The position numbers and the translations under genes are program-made. Under the pieces are notes generated by a model, which had not been told where the DNA came from, made no database searches, and worked only from the letters and a program-made list of their open reading frames with translations. From NCBI GenBank assembly GCA_025084515.1, contig JAJAGP010000553.1, positions 302,121 through 366,120 on the forward strand: 64,000 bases of DNA, in the 5' to 3' direction. This document shows positions 56,451 to 64,000 of this stretch, in pieces (positions within the stretch are counted from its first letter, which is position 1; each line of letters starts with the position of its first letter). Source of the DNA: Ancistrus triradiatus (Eukaryota > Chordata > Actinopteri > Siluriformes > Loricariidae).

Positions 56451-57065
56451 TCCATTAACATGATCAGGATCACAGTTCCTAGAAACAACAGCCTTAATTG
56501 TGCTCATTCTGCTATGTAATATCTGTCTATGTAAGATCCCTAGTATAAGCAATGGATATGCACTCTGAGGAAAAACAAATCTGTGATAGGCATGGTAAAG
56601 CTGGGGTTTTAGATCAGAAATGTGTAGATTTTATTTAAACTTTATAATGAAGTTGGTGAGACATTAAGGTTAACTAGTGTTTTGTTCACCACACCTGAAT
56701 AAATGATTATTGGTCTTGTACAGTTAAAAAAAACATTTGCATAACAGTAAAAGTCTTATGATGCAACTAAAATAAAGCAGGCGAATAATAAATATATGCG
56801 GTCAGAACACGCAAGATTGCGAGACTGAAAGGTTGACTTAAAAATAGTTTTTTGAAAAGTAATAGAAAACCAGAAAAGTTAGATTGAAATCTGTCCAGTA
56901 AAACTTAATGGGAGTGACAGAAGAATTGCATTTACATTACAGAGGTAATGTGCGTACAATTTGAATATACACTAAAATAAAAATTAATATACCTAAAAAA
57001 AAGTATTGTTGTGAGGATCGAATGAAACTTTATATATATGATCGCCACATGTAAGTCATTACATC
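56451..57065. other. Intergenic, no gene seen
   Basis: No exon or RNA gene recognised. The first part may still belong to the 5' side of the L2 copy. Confidence 0.35.
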
Positions 57066-57400
57066 ACTAGAGCGAAAGGATACATTTATTGGGGAATACT
57101 GTACAACTGAAAGGAGGCTCTAGTACCCTGCTGGCATCCCAGTTGATCCCATAAATGCTCGATTGGTGATGAATTTGGTGACCAGGCAGCCCAATCTGTT
57201 ACAATCTGGCGGAGATATCTCTGAGAAACCCTTTCTGTGTGTAGGGGAGCATTATCTTGCTGAAAAATGCCAGTTGGAAGCCCTGCCGCAAGAGGCAGCA
57301 CATGGACGCAGGATGTCCTGCACATATCACTGAGCTGTTAGTATGGCTGGGTATGGTTTGCATTTTATCAATTCGGATTCTGCTCATGCATCTGATTCTG
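57066..57400 (-). mobile_element. Tc1/mariner-type transposase fragment (family D), C-terminal half
   Basis: The minus strand reads GIFQQDNAPLHTERVSQRYL (second catalytic Asp) and WAAWSPNSSPIEHLWDQLG (third acidic residue), the DDE end of an IS630-Tc1-mariner transposase. The matching N-terminal half lies at 58510-59010 on the same strand, so the two are probably one element split by later insertions. Confidence 0.8.
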
Positions 57401-57689
57401 AAATTCCAAATTTCAATTCCAAAATGCTGAAAAACTTTGCCAAATCTTTAGGTGTAAATAATATATTTAATTTTTTTCTATTTTAGCTTCATAAGTAATC
57501 ATTTTTACGTTACGCCTTCCTCATTTCTTTTCCTTCTTATCCCATTAAAAGTAAAAAGATTAAGATGGCTTAATGGACTAAAGTTCGACCAGGAACACAC
57601 AAAACTTCTCTTTGTACACTGCAGTAACACACCGTAACGTAACCTCTACTGTTGAAAATGAGAACATGGGGTCCAAGGTTATAGGTTTA

Positions 57690-57880
57690 CATTTTATAGC
57701 ATTTAGTAGACGCCCTTATCCAGAGCAACTTACAATTGATACAGTCTTACAATCCAAGCAATTGCGGGTTAAGGGCCTTGCTCAAGGACCCAACAGTGGC
57801 AGCTTGGCAGAGGTGGTATTTGAACTTTGGACCTTTTGGTCCATAGTCCAGTACCTTAACCTCTAGGCTACCACAGTCCA
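57690..57880 (-). repeat. tRNA-headed SINE (family S1, copy 5)
   Basis: Plus-strand start attttatagcatttagtaga; inverted tRNA head at the right (tccagtaccttaacctctag). It lies between the two halves of the family D transposase. Confidence 0.82.
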
Positions 57881-58174
57881 CGGTTTAAATATGGGGTCCA
57901 AAGTTTAAATATGGGGGAAAAAGCTTAACGTAAATAGGGTACTTTCCTTTTGGATCAAAGGTTCGTCATTTCAGAGGTAGAGATTGCTTGTAACCAGTAG
58001 TTGAGAGATGTTTGGTTTTCTTAGGTCACTGTTTTAAGACATTAAACTACGCTGCGCTTTGTTCACTTTAAGCAACAGTTGTTGAACAGACGATACGGTT
58101 CCAGTATGTGGCAGTCTAAGTTTCTTGTTCAGGACACCACTGCAAACGAAGGCAACGGTGGCTGGTTGTCGAAG

Positions 58175-58480
58175 ACAAAGTCAGATTTATTTGTATTGTG
58201 CTTTTCACAATGGAGCATTGTCGAATGGCCGCTTTACAATTAACATTTTATCGTCTAATATTTAGGGCCAATCCCAAATTGAGCAAGCCTAGGGTGACAG
58301 CGGCAAGAAAAAGCTCTCTAAACATTAGAAGGAAGAAACCTTGAGAAGACCAAGACTCAAAAAGGGACCCAACCTCCTTGGGTGGCTTAGATGGTATCTG
58401 TAAGAATTAAAGTAAATGATCTGGTTAATAAGTTTATAGCAATAGTTTAAAAACAGAAAACACAAAAATATTGAATAAAG
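58175..58480 (-). repeat. L2-type LINE 3' fragment (copy 8)
   Basis: The blocks acaatggagcattgtcgaat, aattgagcaagcctagggtg and gaccaagactcaaaaaggga match the family. It has the same orientation and also lies between the two transposase halves. Confidence 0.75.
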
Positions 58481-58509
58481 TAACTTTAAGATAAGCATAT
58501 CACCATTAT

Positions 58510-59010
58510 TTAGTCTAGTAGAAAAAGGGAAAGTTTCCTTGTCAATGGCAGGACACGTAATGGGTGCCATCACAACAAATTTACTTGACAACAAAACTGT
58601 GGGAGCTGCTCGTGCTTGTCGGTGGATCAAACGATCCTCTCTACTGGAGGTCTGTCTGGACTGTCCAGAGCCTGTTCGCTGTGTGTGTGTGTGCCTTCAT
58701 GGAACCACTGCTCCTAACACCTCCTAATAGCTAGATCAGGCCTAGATTGAGGGTAGTTTGTTGAAACGACCATCCTGATTCTCTCAGTCAAATGATGTGC
58801 CCCCTCTCAAAGTCTGTCAACTGGGCAAAATGTCTTCAAGTGCATCATAGAGGTGTGTCTAGCAGTCAACGATCTCCCACCATGAGGTATACTACCCAAA
58901 AGTATCCTCAGAGGTCGTTGACTGCTAGACACACCTCTATGATGCCAAGTTTTGCAGCAATCCGAAATGTCTATCTGGATGCTTTTATCAATGAGTGTAT
59001 AATATACATT
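58510..59010 (-). mobile_element. Tc1/mariner-type transposase fragment (family D), N-terminal half
   Basis: The minus strand from about 58800 to 58560 reads in pieces as a helix-turn-helix region and then HRQARAAPTVLLSSKFV, the linker seen in this transposase type. It is the inverse of the 46880-47540 copy. The upstream part holds the 34-bp hairpin listed separately. Confidence 0.7.
58843..58944. repeat. Near-perfect inverted repeat (34-bp arms)
   Basis: Arms 58843-58876 and 58911-58944 pair at 33 of 34 positions (core gaggtgtgtctagcagtcaa and its complement), with a 34-base loop that itself can pair in part (aggtatact / agtatcct). Confidence 0.93.
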
Positions 59011-59212
59011 TCTACCACTCCCTCACGTACCATCACTTCAGTCATGCTGCACCACTTTTGGTTCCTGTCTGACTTAATCAGTGAGAAAGTTTAGGGTTCA
59101 GTGTTACACATATGTATAAAATGACTAATGAACAGAGCAAACTAATTCAGTTAAGGGAGGAGACTCTTTTTTGTTTACACAACACACAACCAGGATGGAT
59201 AAACTGACATTT

Positions 59213-59218
59213 TTTATT
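59213..59218 (-). terminator. carhsp1: Candidate carhsp1 polyadenylation signal
   Basis: TTTATT on the plus strand, AATAAA on the minus strand, about 350 bases after the carhsp1 stop. It is the first such signal noted downstream of the stop. Confidence 0.35.
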
Positions 59219-59567
59219 TTACAACAAGCATGTATTGAGAGTACAATGTTCCAATTCCCATCACACAAAAATAATTATCACCATTTCTAAACTAGAAGGC
59301 TATTCTATCAACGTAGTTAAGAGTTAAGGCTTTACTGTCTTTTAACTGGCCATCTGGCTTCTTAAAAAACAGCACAATACTGAACCACAAATGATTAGTG
59401 TAGATATAGCTGGCAGCAAAGGTTTCTCATATATGAAAAGGGGAAAACAATAATAACAAAGGTCAGCTAGTCTTTCAAACCACATATGCAGTTATCATTT
59501 GGCCCCATTTTTCTCCTCAGAACAGGGACCCCAAGAAAACCCCAAGAACACACATTGCTAATCTTTT

Positions 59568-59730
59568 TCATGTGTTGATCACCGTGCCTGACCATGTCTC
59601 ATGCTTCGTGCCTGGTGCCAGGTTGGTTATGGTCACCTCCACAGCCTGCACCTTCTCATATTTGGGTGGAATGGAGCAGATCTTATAGCACACCTCATCT
59701 CCTTCTACTGGAACGTACTCCCCATCGATA
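59568..59730 (-). CDS. carhsp1: carhsp1 last exon (cold-shock domain end and C-terminus)
   Basis: The minus-strand acceptor ctgcag precedes 59730, and the stop is TGA at 59570-59568. After the split Asp it encodes IDGEYVPVEGDEVCYKICSI, then PPKYEKVQAVEVTITNLAPG and TKHETWSGTVINT. These match human CARHSP1 (EGEYVPVEGDEVTYKMCSI... TKHETWSGHVISS), and less well its paralogue CSDC2. The protein binds single-stranded nucleic acid and stabilises target mRNA. It is convergent with abat. Confidence 0.95.
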
Positions 59731-59845
59731 CTGCAGTAGAAACACATAAATCAGAAATGTCCAACATGAGGAATATGTATGACAAATGTGAACATAATGC
59801 TATTTCGTAGCGCTGCTATTAATACTGATCTATGTAGGCTTTTAA

Positions 59846-60171
59846 TAGGGGTGGGTATTGGAAAGAACTCCACGATACGATTATACCACCATACATTGTG
59901 ATACGATGCATAGTTTCCACATAGTTTACTGGAAATATAAAACCAGCTGAAATACAAGTTACGATGTACAATCTGAGTAGTCTTAATACATCACATCACA
60001 TCACACTGATAATTCAGTGGGCAAATTGAGTCAAAACACTGTACTGCAGGAGCGAAGATTATAGTTTACACCCCATTCTTTCTTCTTTCTTCATAATAAA
60101 ATCTATATTTTGAGATGAAAAAAAAAAAAAAAACATGATATATAGCAGTACAGATTTTTAGCACAGCCCTA
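59846..60171. mobile_element. hAT MITE with 8-bp target duplication
   Basis: The 326-bp element starts taggggtg and ends cagcccta (inverted with one mismatch). GCTTTTAA is repeated at 59838-59845 and 60172-60179. The interior has no coding capacity and includes a poly-A run near 60118-60133. It sits in the last intron of carhsp1. Confidence 0.88.
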
Positions 60172-60426
60172 GCTTTTAATGTATCTGTAGTTTAGATCCT
60201 AGGCGTAACATGTGCCTAAAAATCCAGACATAAAGGGGAAAAAAAAAAAACCCCCATCTAACAATCATTTTTAATCAGCACACCCAATTATACACTATGC
60301 TGAGGGAAAAGTGACCTGGTAATCTTTTACATTTATGTTTAATCATTAGCAGATATTCATATCAGTTTTATCATTCGCAAACTGTGCTGATTTGTTTTGT
60401 GTTACGATTATTTAACCATTGGAAAT

Positions 60427-60680
60427 TAAAATTAAATTTATTTATATAGCACTTTTTACAACGCAGCACTGCCTCAATGCAGCTTTGCAACTATCTAGGC
60501 CCACAGCCCTAACTGAGCAAGCGTAGGGTGACAGTGGCAAGGTAAAATGCTCTATATGTTACACAGTAACCTTGGGAGGACCAAGACTCAGAGACCCAAA
60601 TTCCTTGGGCAGCCTAGATGACATATGCAAGAACCTAAATTTAAGTTACCTAATTAATAAGTTTATAGTAATAGTTCAAA
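60427..60680 (-). repeat. L2-type LINE 3' fragment (copy 9)
   Basis: The blocks atttatttatatagcacttt, gagcaagcgtagggtgacag and aaccttgggaggaccaagac match the family. More diverged than the 22995 and 42938 copies. Confidence 0.72.
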
Positions 60681-60756
60681 TATACAGTAGCTAAACATAA
60701 ACATTATATATTTATTTATTTTTAACATCGCTTTTAGCCATTTCAGAACACTGCAC

Positions 60757-61385
60757 TTTGTAGTTCTAGAATTACAGACTGTAGTCCATCTGTTTCTTTA
60801 CATACTTTGATGGTCTTCTTTACCCTGTTTCTGATGATCAGGACCAGCACAGATCAAGTACTATTTGGGTTGTGGATCATTCTCAGAACTGCAGTGACAC
60901 TGATGTGGTGGTGGTGTTAGTGTGTGTTGAGCTGGTACGATTGGATCAGACACAGCAGTGCTGCTGGAGTTTTTAAACACTGTTCACTCACTGTCCGGTT
61001 TATTACCGACGTTCACATTATTGCTCCACATTGTAGATGTAAAGTCAGAGACAGCAGCTCATCTGTTTAGTTTGCGTTAGTCATCCTCTAATCCTTCATC
61101 AGTGCTTACAGAATGCTGCCTACAGGACACTTTTGGCTGGTGGAATATTTTCAGTCCAGCAGTGACACCGAGGTGTTTAAAAACTACAGCAGCACTGCTG
61201 TGTCTAATCCAGTCAAACCCAGCACAACACACACTAACACACCACCACCACGCCAGTGTCACTGCAGTGGTGAGAATCATCCACAATCCAAATATGACCT
61301 GATCTGTGCTGATCCTGAGTAAAGGAGATGAACAGAGTATGTAGAGAAACAAATGGACTACAGTCTGTAATTCTAGAACTACAAA
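60757..61385. repeat. Foldback (long inverted-repeat) element, about 630 bp
   Basis: The left arm runs from tttgtagttctagaattaca at 60757 to about 60980. The right arm, its inverse with scattered mismatches, runs from about 61163 to 61385. Both contain a gtgttagtgtgtgttg stretch and an acacagcagtgctgctg block. The spacer is about 180 bp. It looks like a MITE of a DNA transposon; superfamily not determined. Confidence 0.85.
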
Positions 61386-61489
61386 ATAAAGAATAAGTAG
61401 AATATAAACTGAAAAATATAGAACACCTAATACTTTTGCACAGTACAGCATAATATTTAGATTCAGAAGTTTATTTTTGTTTGTTTACT

Positions 61490-61715
61490 TAACGTTGCTA
61501 CCAGCATCAGTGGCCATTTCAGTGACACACACAAGGTTACATTAAGACTAGTCCTATATATGTACACTCAGGTCAGGCCGGAGTAAACCCATGCAGACAC
61601 TGGGAGAACAAGCAAACTCCACACAGAAAGGATCCCGGAATCAAACTCAGGACTTTCCTGCTGTGAGGCAATGGTGCTACCCACCAAGCCACCATGCCGA
61701 CCCCTCTGATAAAGT
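61490..61715 (-). repeat. V-SINE-like retroposon
   Basis: On the minus strand it has a tRNA-type head (catggtggcttggtgggtag; gagtttgattccgggatcc), the V-SINE body (gtttgcttgttctcccagtg) and the tail cttaatgtaaccttgtgtgt. It lacks the middle cctcccaca block. It is the most complete copy of the type found broken at 9190 and 51544. Confidence 0.82.
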
Positions 61716-62480
61716 AAGGAGAATACAATAATATGAAGAGCATAATAAAACAGCGAATAAAAACTATAGAGTATATGTGTTTATATTAATAAAGTATTAA
61801 TGAGCATATACAACATTGCCTTTGTTATACCATTCTATCCCATAGTAACCCAAGTAAATTTTATGAAATTGCTTTTCCTTCAGTGATTGAGACTAAAGCT
61901 TTGCTAAAATAGTATAATAGCAGTACAACAGTATAACTGCTTGGGCCAATAAACCATACTGTGAATATTGTGCCAACTGAAATATGCACTGATATTATTA
62001 TTCAAATTATTGGGGTTGTTTTTTTTGTTTGTTTTTTGCTCCTCAGTTTCATGTAACCACTGAGTTTCAACAATCTACAATATTAGTACTGTAATATTTA
62101 GTTTTTAATCATTTCATACATTAGGAAAGATTGCGCTTAATTAATACACTACACAAACGTAACCGATTAATTAACTACACATATGCAAACTTCAAAATCA
62201 ATCTATACAATTCACGTGGAAGGAAAACGTGTATTTTCAATGCTGGTATTATGTAAATGAGAAAAACACATCTACATATGACATCTACATTCCTACAAAC
62301 CACTGAATAAGACATCTGTGCTGAGGGACGTCACTACATGTAGAAGATGAATGAGGATAGTTTCTAGTGTAGTGTAAAGGGGAATTTTTATACAACAAAC
62401 ACCTCTCATAACAGCATCACTGCAATGCTTACTAATGAGCATCTACTTAATACATTCTCTACTGTCACTGACATCTCTAT
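61716..62480. other. carhsp1 intron, no exon seen
   Basis: AT-rich, nothing recognised. Confidence 0.4.
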
Positions 62481-62640
62481 AGCCTTGGGCTTCACCCTGA
62501 ACACTGCAGGTTCGATTCCTGGCAGAGCGTTCCAGCTTTGCGTCACTTGCAGGTACAGACATGACTGTATCTGAAGGAGGAGAGGCTTGTTGATGGATCA
62601 TGCCCTCACACTGCAACAGTGATTGCTACGCATCCGTGGA
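62480..62640 (+). repeat. tRNA-headed SINE (family S2, copy 3)
   Basis: B box ggttcgattcctggcag at 62511, followed by the cacttgcaggtacagacatg block and ctcacactgcaacagtgatt at the end, in the same order as 12375 and 35985. It has the best-preserved B box of the three. Confidence 0.55.
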
Positions 62641-62947
62641 ATGAAAGGCATGGTTTTTGAATACAGTTTTAATGATTACTGCAAATGCATCTCCTTAATT
62701 TTTTTCGTGGGGGTCTGGAGCCTATCATGATGAACAGGAGTAAGATGGGACATCAGCCCATTGCACTGTCGATAGGTTCTGCTGTTAGAGCAGTGAAGGA
62801 TAACCTCCCAACTGGCCTCCCCTCACTGTAAGAAGTCTGACTTGGCTGGAAGCCACCACGGTAACTCAAAACTTGACTTATCGAAGTGGTGGGCTAAGTG
62901 AGTGGCTGGTGCATCATGACAGAGCCTTGTATCTATTCATGAGATAT

Positions 62948-63115
62948 TTACATTTACAGCATTTAGCAAACGCCCTTATCCAGAGCGACTTACAATTGAT
63001 ACAATCTAACAATCCAAGCAATTGTGGGTTAAGGGCCTTGCTGAAGGACCCAACAGTGGCAGTTTGGTAGAGGAGGGATTTGAACCCTGGACCTTTTGGT
63101 CCATAGTCCATATAG
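62948..63115 (-). repeat. tRNA-headed SINE (family S1, copy 6)
   Basis: Plus-strand start tttacatttacagcatttag; the inverted head includes gagggatttgaaccctgga. It is truncated within the A box. It lies in the last intron of carhsp1, here in sense with the gene. Confidence 0.82.
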
Positions 63116-63486
63116 TACATATAATAATTTATAGGTTACAACATACTACCAATGAAACAAAAGCAATGTGAATGTAGTCTCAATCAATACAGACTAAAGT
63201 CGAACTGTGTCTGTTACTAAAATTCAGGTAAATCAATGCAAAACTCTTCATTCAGTATAATCCGGAGAAATATCTGTCCGATTGCTATGAAATTTGCAAA
63301 TGACATGGCTATGAATATACCGGATGAACAATACCATATACAACTTGAACCTGCTTTACTAAACAAAAATGTTACCTCATACCCCTTCTCGGGTCTTGCC
63401 CTGCTCTGCTGTATGATATTCTTTACAAGGAATCTCAAAGGAAAAGAAAGTGACACAAACATGCAAGACGGCATCAGCTCACTCAC

Positions 63487-63609
63487 TCTGAGATATGCAC
63501 AAAGATGTCAGCGCCTCCATCTGATGGTTTGATAAAGCCATGGCCTTTGGATCGTGAAAAGCACTTGCAGACCCCAGTTAAGAACGGTCCCTCAGATGCC
63601 CGAGCTGTG
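63487..63609 (-). CDS. carhsp1: carhsp1 penultimate exon (cold-shock domain start)
   Basis: The minus-strand acceptor ttcactgcag precedes 63609, and the donor gtgagt begins at 63486. 123 nt, entered with one base and left with two, so it joins the last exon in frame (HIS-D-IDGEY). It encodes ARASEGPFLTGVCKCFSRSK, then GHGFIKPSDGGADIFVHIS. KGHGFI is the RNP1-like and DIFVH the RNP2-like nucleic-acid-binding strand of the cold-shock domain. The N-terminal Ser/Pro-rich exon lies beyond the window. Confidence 0.95.
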
Positions 63610-64000
63610 CTGCAGTGAAACACAAACAACACTGTGTCCTTTGCTCTTGTAGTTCCTCAATTAAGTTCTTTTACTGAGAGAACAAATTTTAAAGTCTTGG
63701 TCTGGTCTCGGTCTCAAACTCATTTGGATTTTGTCTTGTTTCGGTCTCAGGGTAAGGTGGACTCAATTGTCCAATGCTTCTGTCTGAGGTAAGGTTAATT
63801 ATAAACTTTTTTCTATCGTTACTGAATATCAACAATCCATTCAAACAGAATAAATCAATCCTTTCTCTACATGCTGAAATAAAATCTGCACTCAGATTGG
63901 CTAATTGAAAAAACAAGTTGCTGTTCTTCTCATTCAGTATCCAATCAATGAACACGTTTTATTTTGAATTGTCTGACATCAAGACTTCAAGTGTGCATTT
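63610..64000. other. carhsp1 intron to window edge
   Basis: No coding exon recognised. The exon with the N-terminus and start codon of carhsp1 is expected beyond 64000. Confidence 0.5.

Noticed and set aside
54700..59200. tmem186 or pmm2 between abat and carhsp1, expected from human order
   Set aside because: All recognisable sequence here is mobile-element derived.
61077..61451. 124-codon minus-strand frame
   Set aside because: It lies in an arm of the foldback element.
1..64000. CRISPR arrays, operons, bacterial or phage genes
   Set aside because: Introns, splice sites and fish-type repeats show vertebrate nuclear DNA; no spaced direct-repeat arrays were seen.

Overview
The window is vertebrate nuclear DNA, almost certainly from a ray-finned (teleost) fish. 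It has short phase-matched exons lost in large introns. Its repeats are typical of fish: several Tc1/mariner families, hAT elements and MITEs, L2-type LINE 3' ends, tRNA-headed SINEs and V-SINE-like copies, and decayed Ty3/gypsy elements. I cannot name the species.

Two host genes are supported. (1) abat, plus strand, encodes mitochondrial 4-aminobutyrate (GABA) aminotransferase. I could place all fifteen coding exons between 22644 and 51849. Every junction keeps frame, and the pieces total 1497 nt (498 codons plus stop), against 500 residues in the human enzyme. The CxxC iron-sulfur pair, the substrate-binding Arg, the PLP-pyridine Asp and the PLP lysine are all present. A noncoding first exon with a GC-richer, CCAAT-box promoter is proposed at about 11150-11443, and a long 3' UTR to an AATAAA at 54658. 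(2) carhsp1, minus strand, encodes the cold-shock-domain protein CRHSP-24. Its last two coding exons are present (63609-63487 and 59730-59568) and the gene continues beyond the right edge. The two genes converge.

Layout. 1-11150: no host gene seen; a hAT copy, a scrambled gypsy remnant, Tc1 fragments, a SINE with a long AT microsatellite, and an L2 piece. 11150-22564: abat promoter and intron 1, with a hAT copy that has a perfect 8-bp target duplication and a complete Tc1-like copy. 22565-51849: abat coding exons; the introns hold three more copies of the same Tc1 family, a gypsy element carrying an L2 reverse transcriptase, an L1 3' end, and a last intron built almost wholly of nested mobile DNA. 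51850-59200: abat 3' UTR, then only repeats, including a Tc1-type transposase split by two later insertions and an L2 copy split by a hAT MITE. 59200-64000: carhsp1 3' end with a hAT MITE and a foldback element.

I found no operon, CRISPR array, defence system or other novel multi-gene system. The most notable observations are architectural: all nine L2 3' ends and all six copies of one tRNA-SINE lie on the minus strand; the acceptor of the last abat exon sits directly behind a SINE fragment; and several insertions can be placed exactly by their target duplications. No similarity search was run, so family names rest on recognising protein and terminal motifs.
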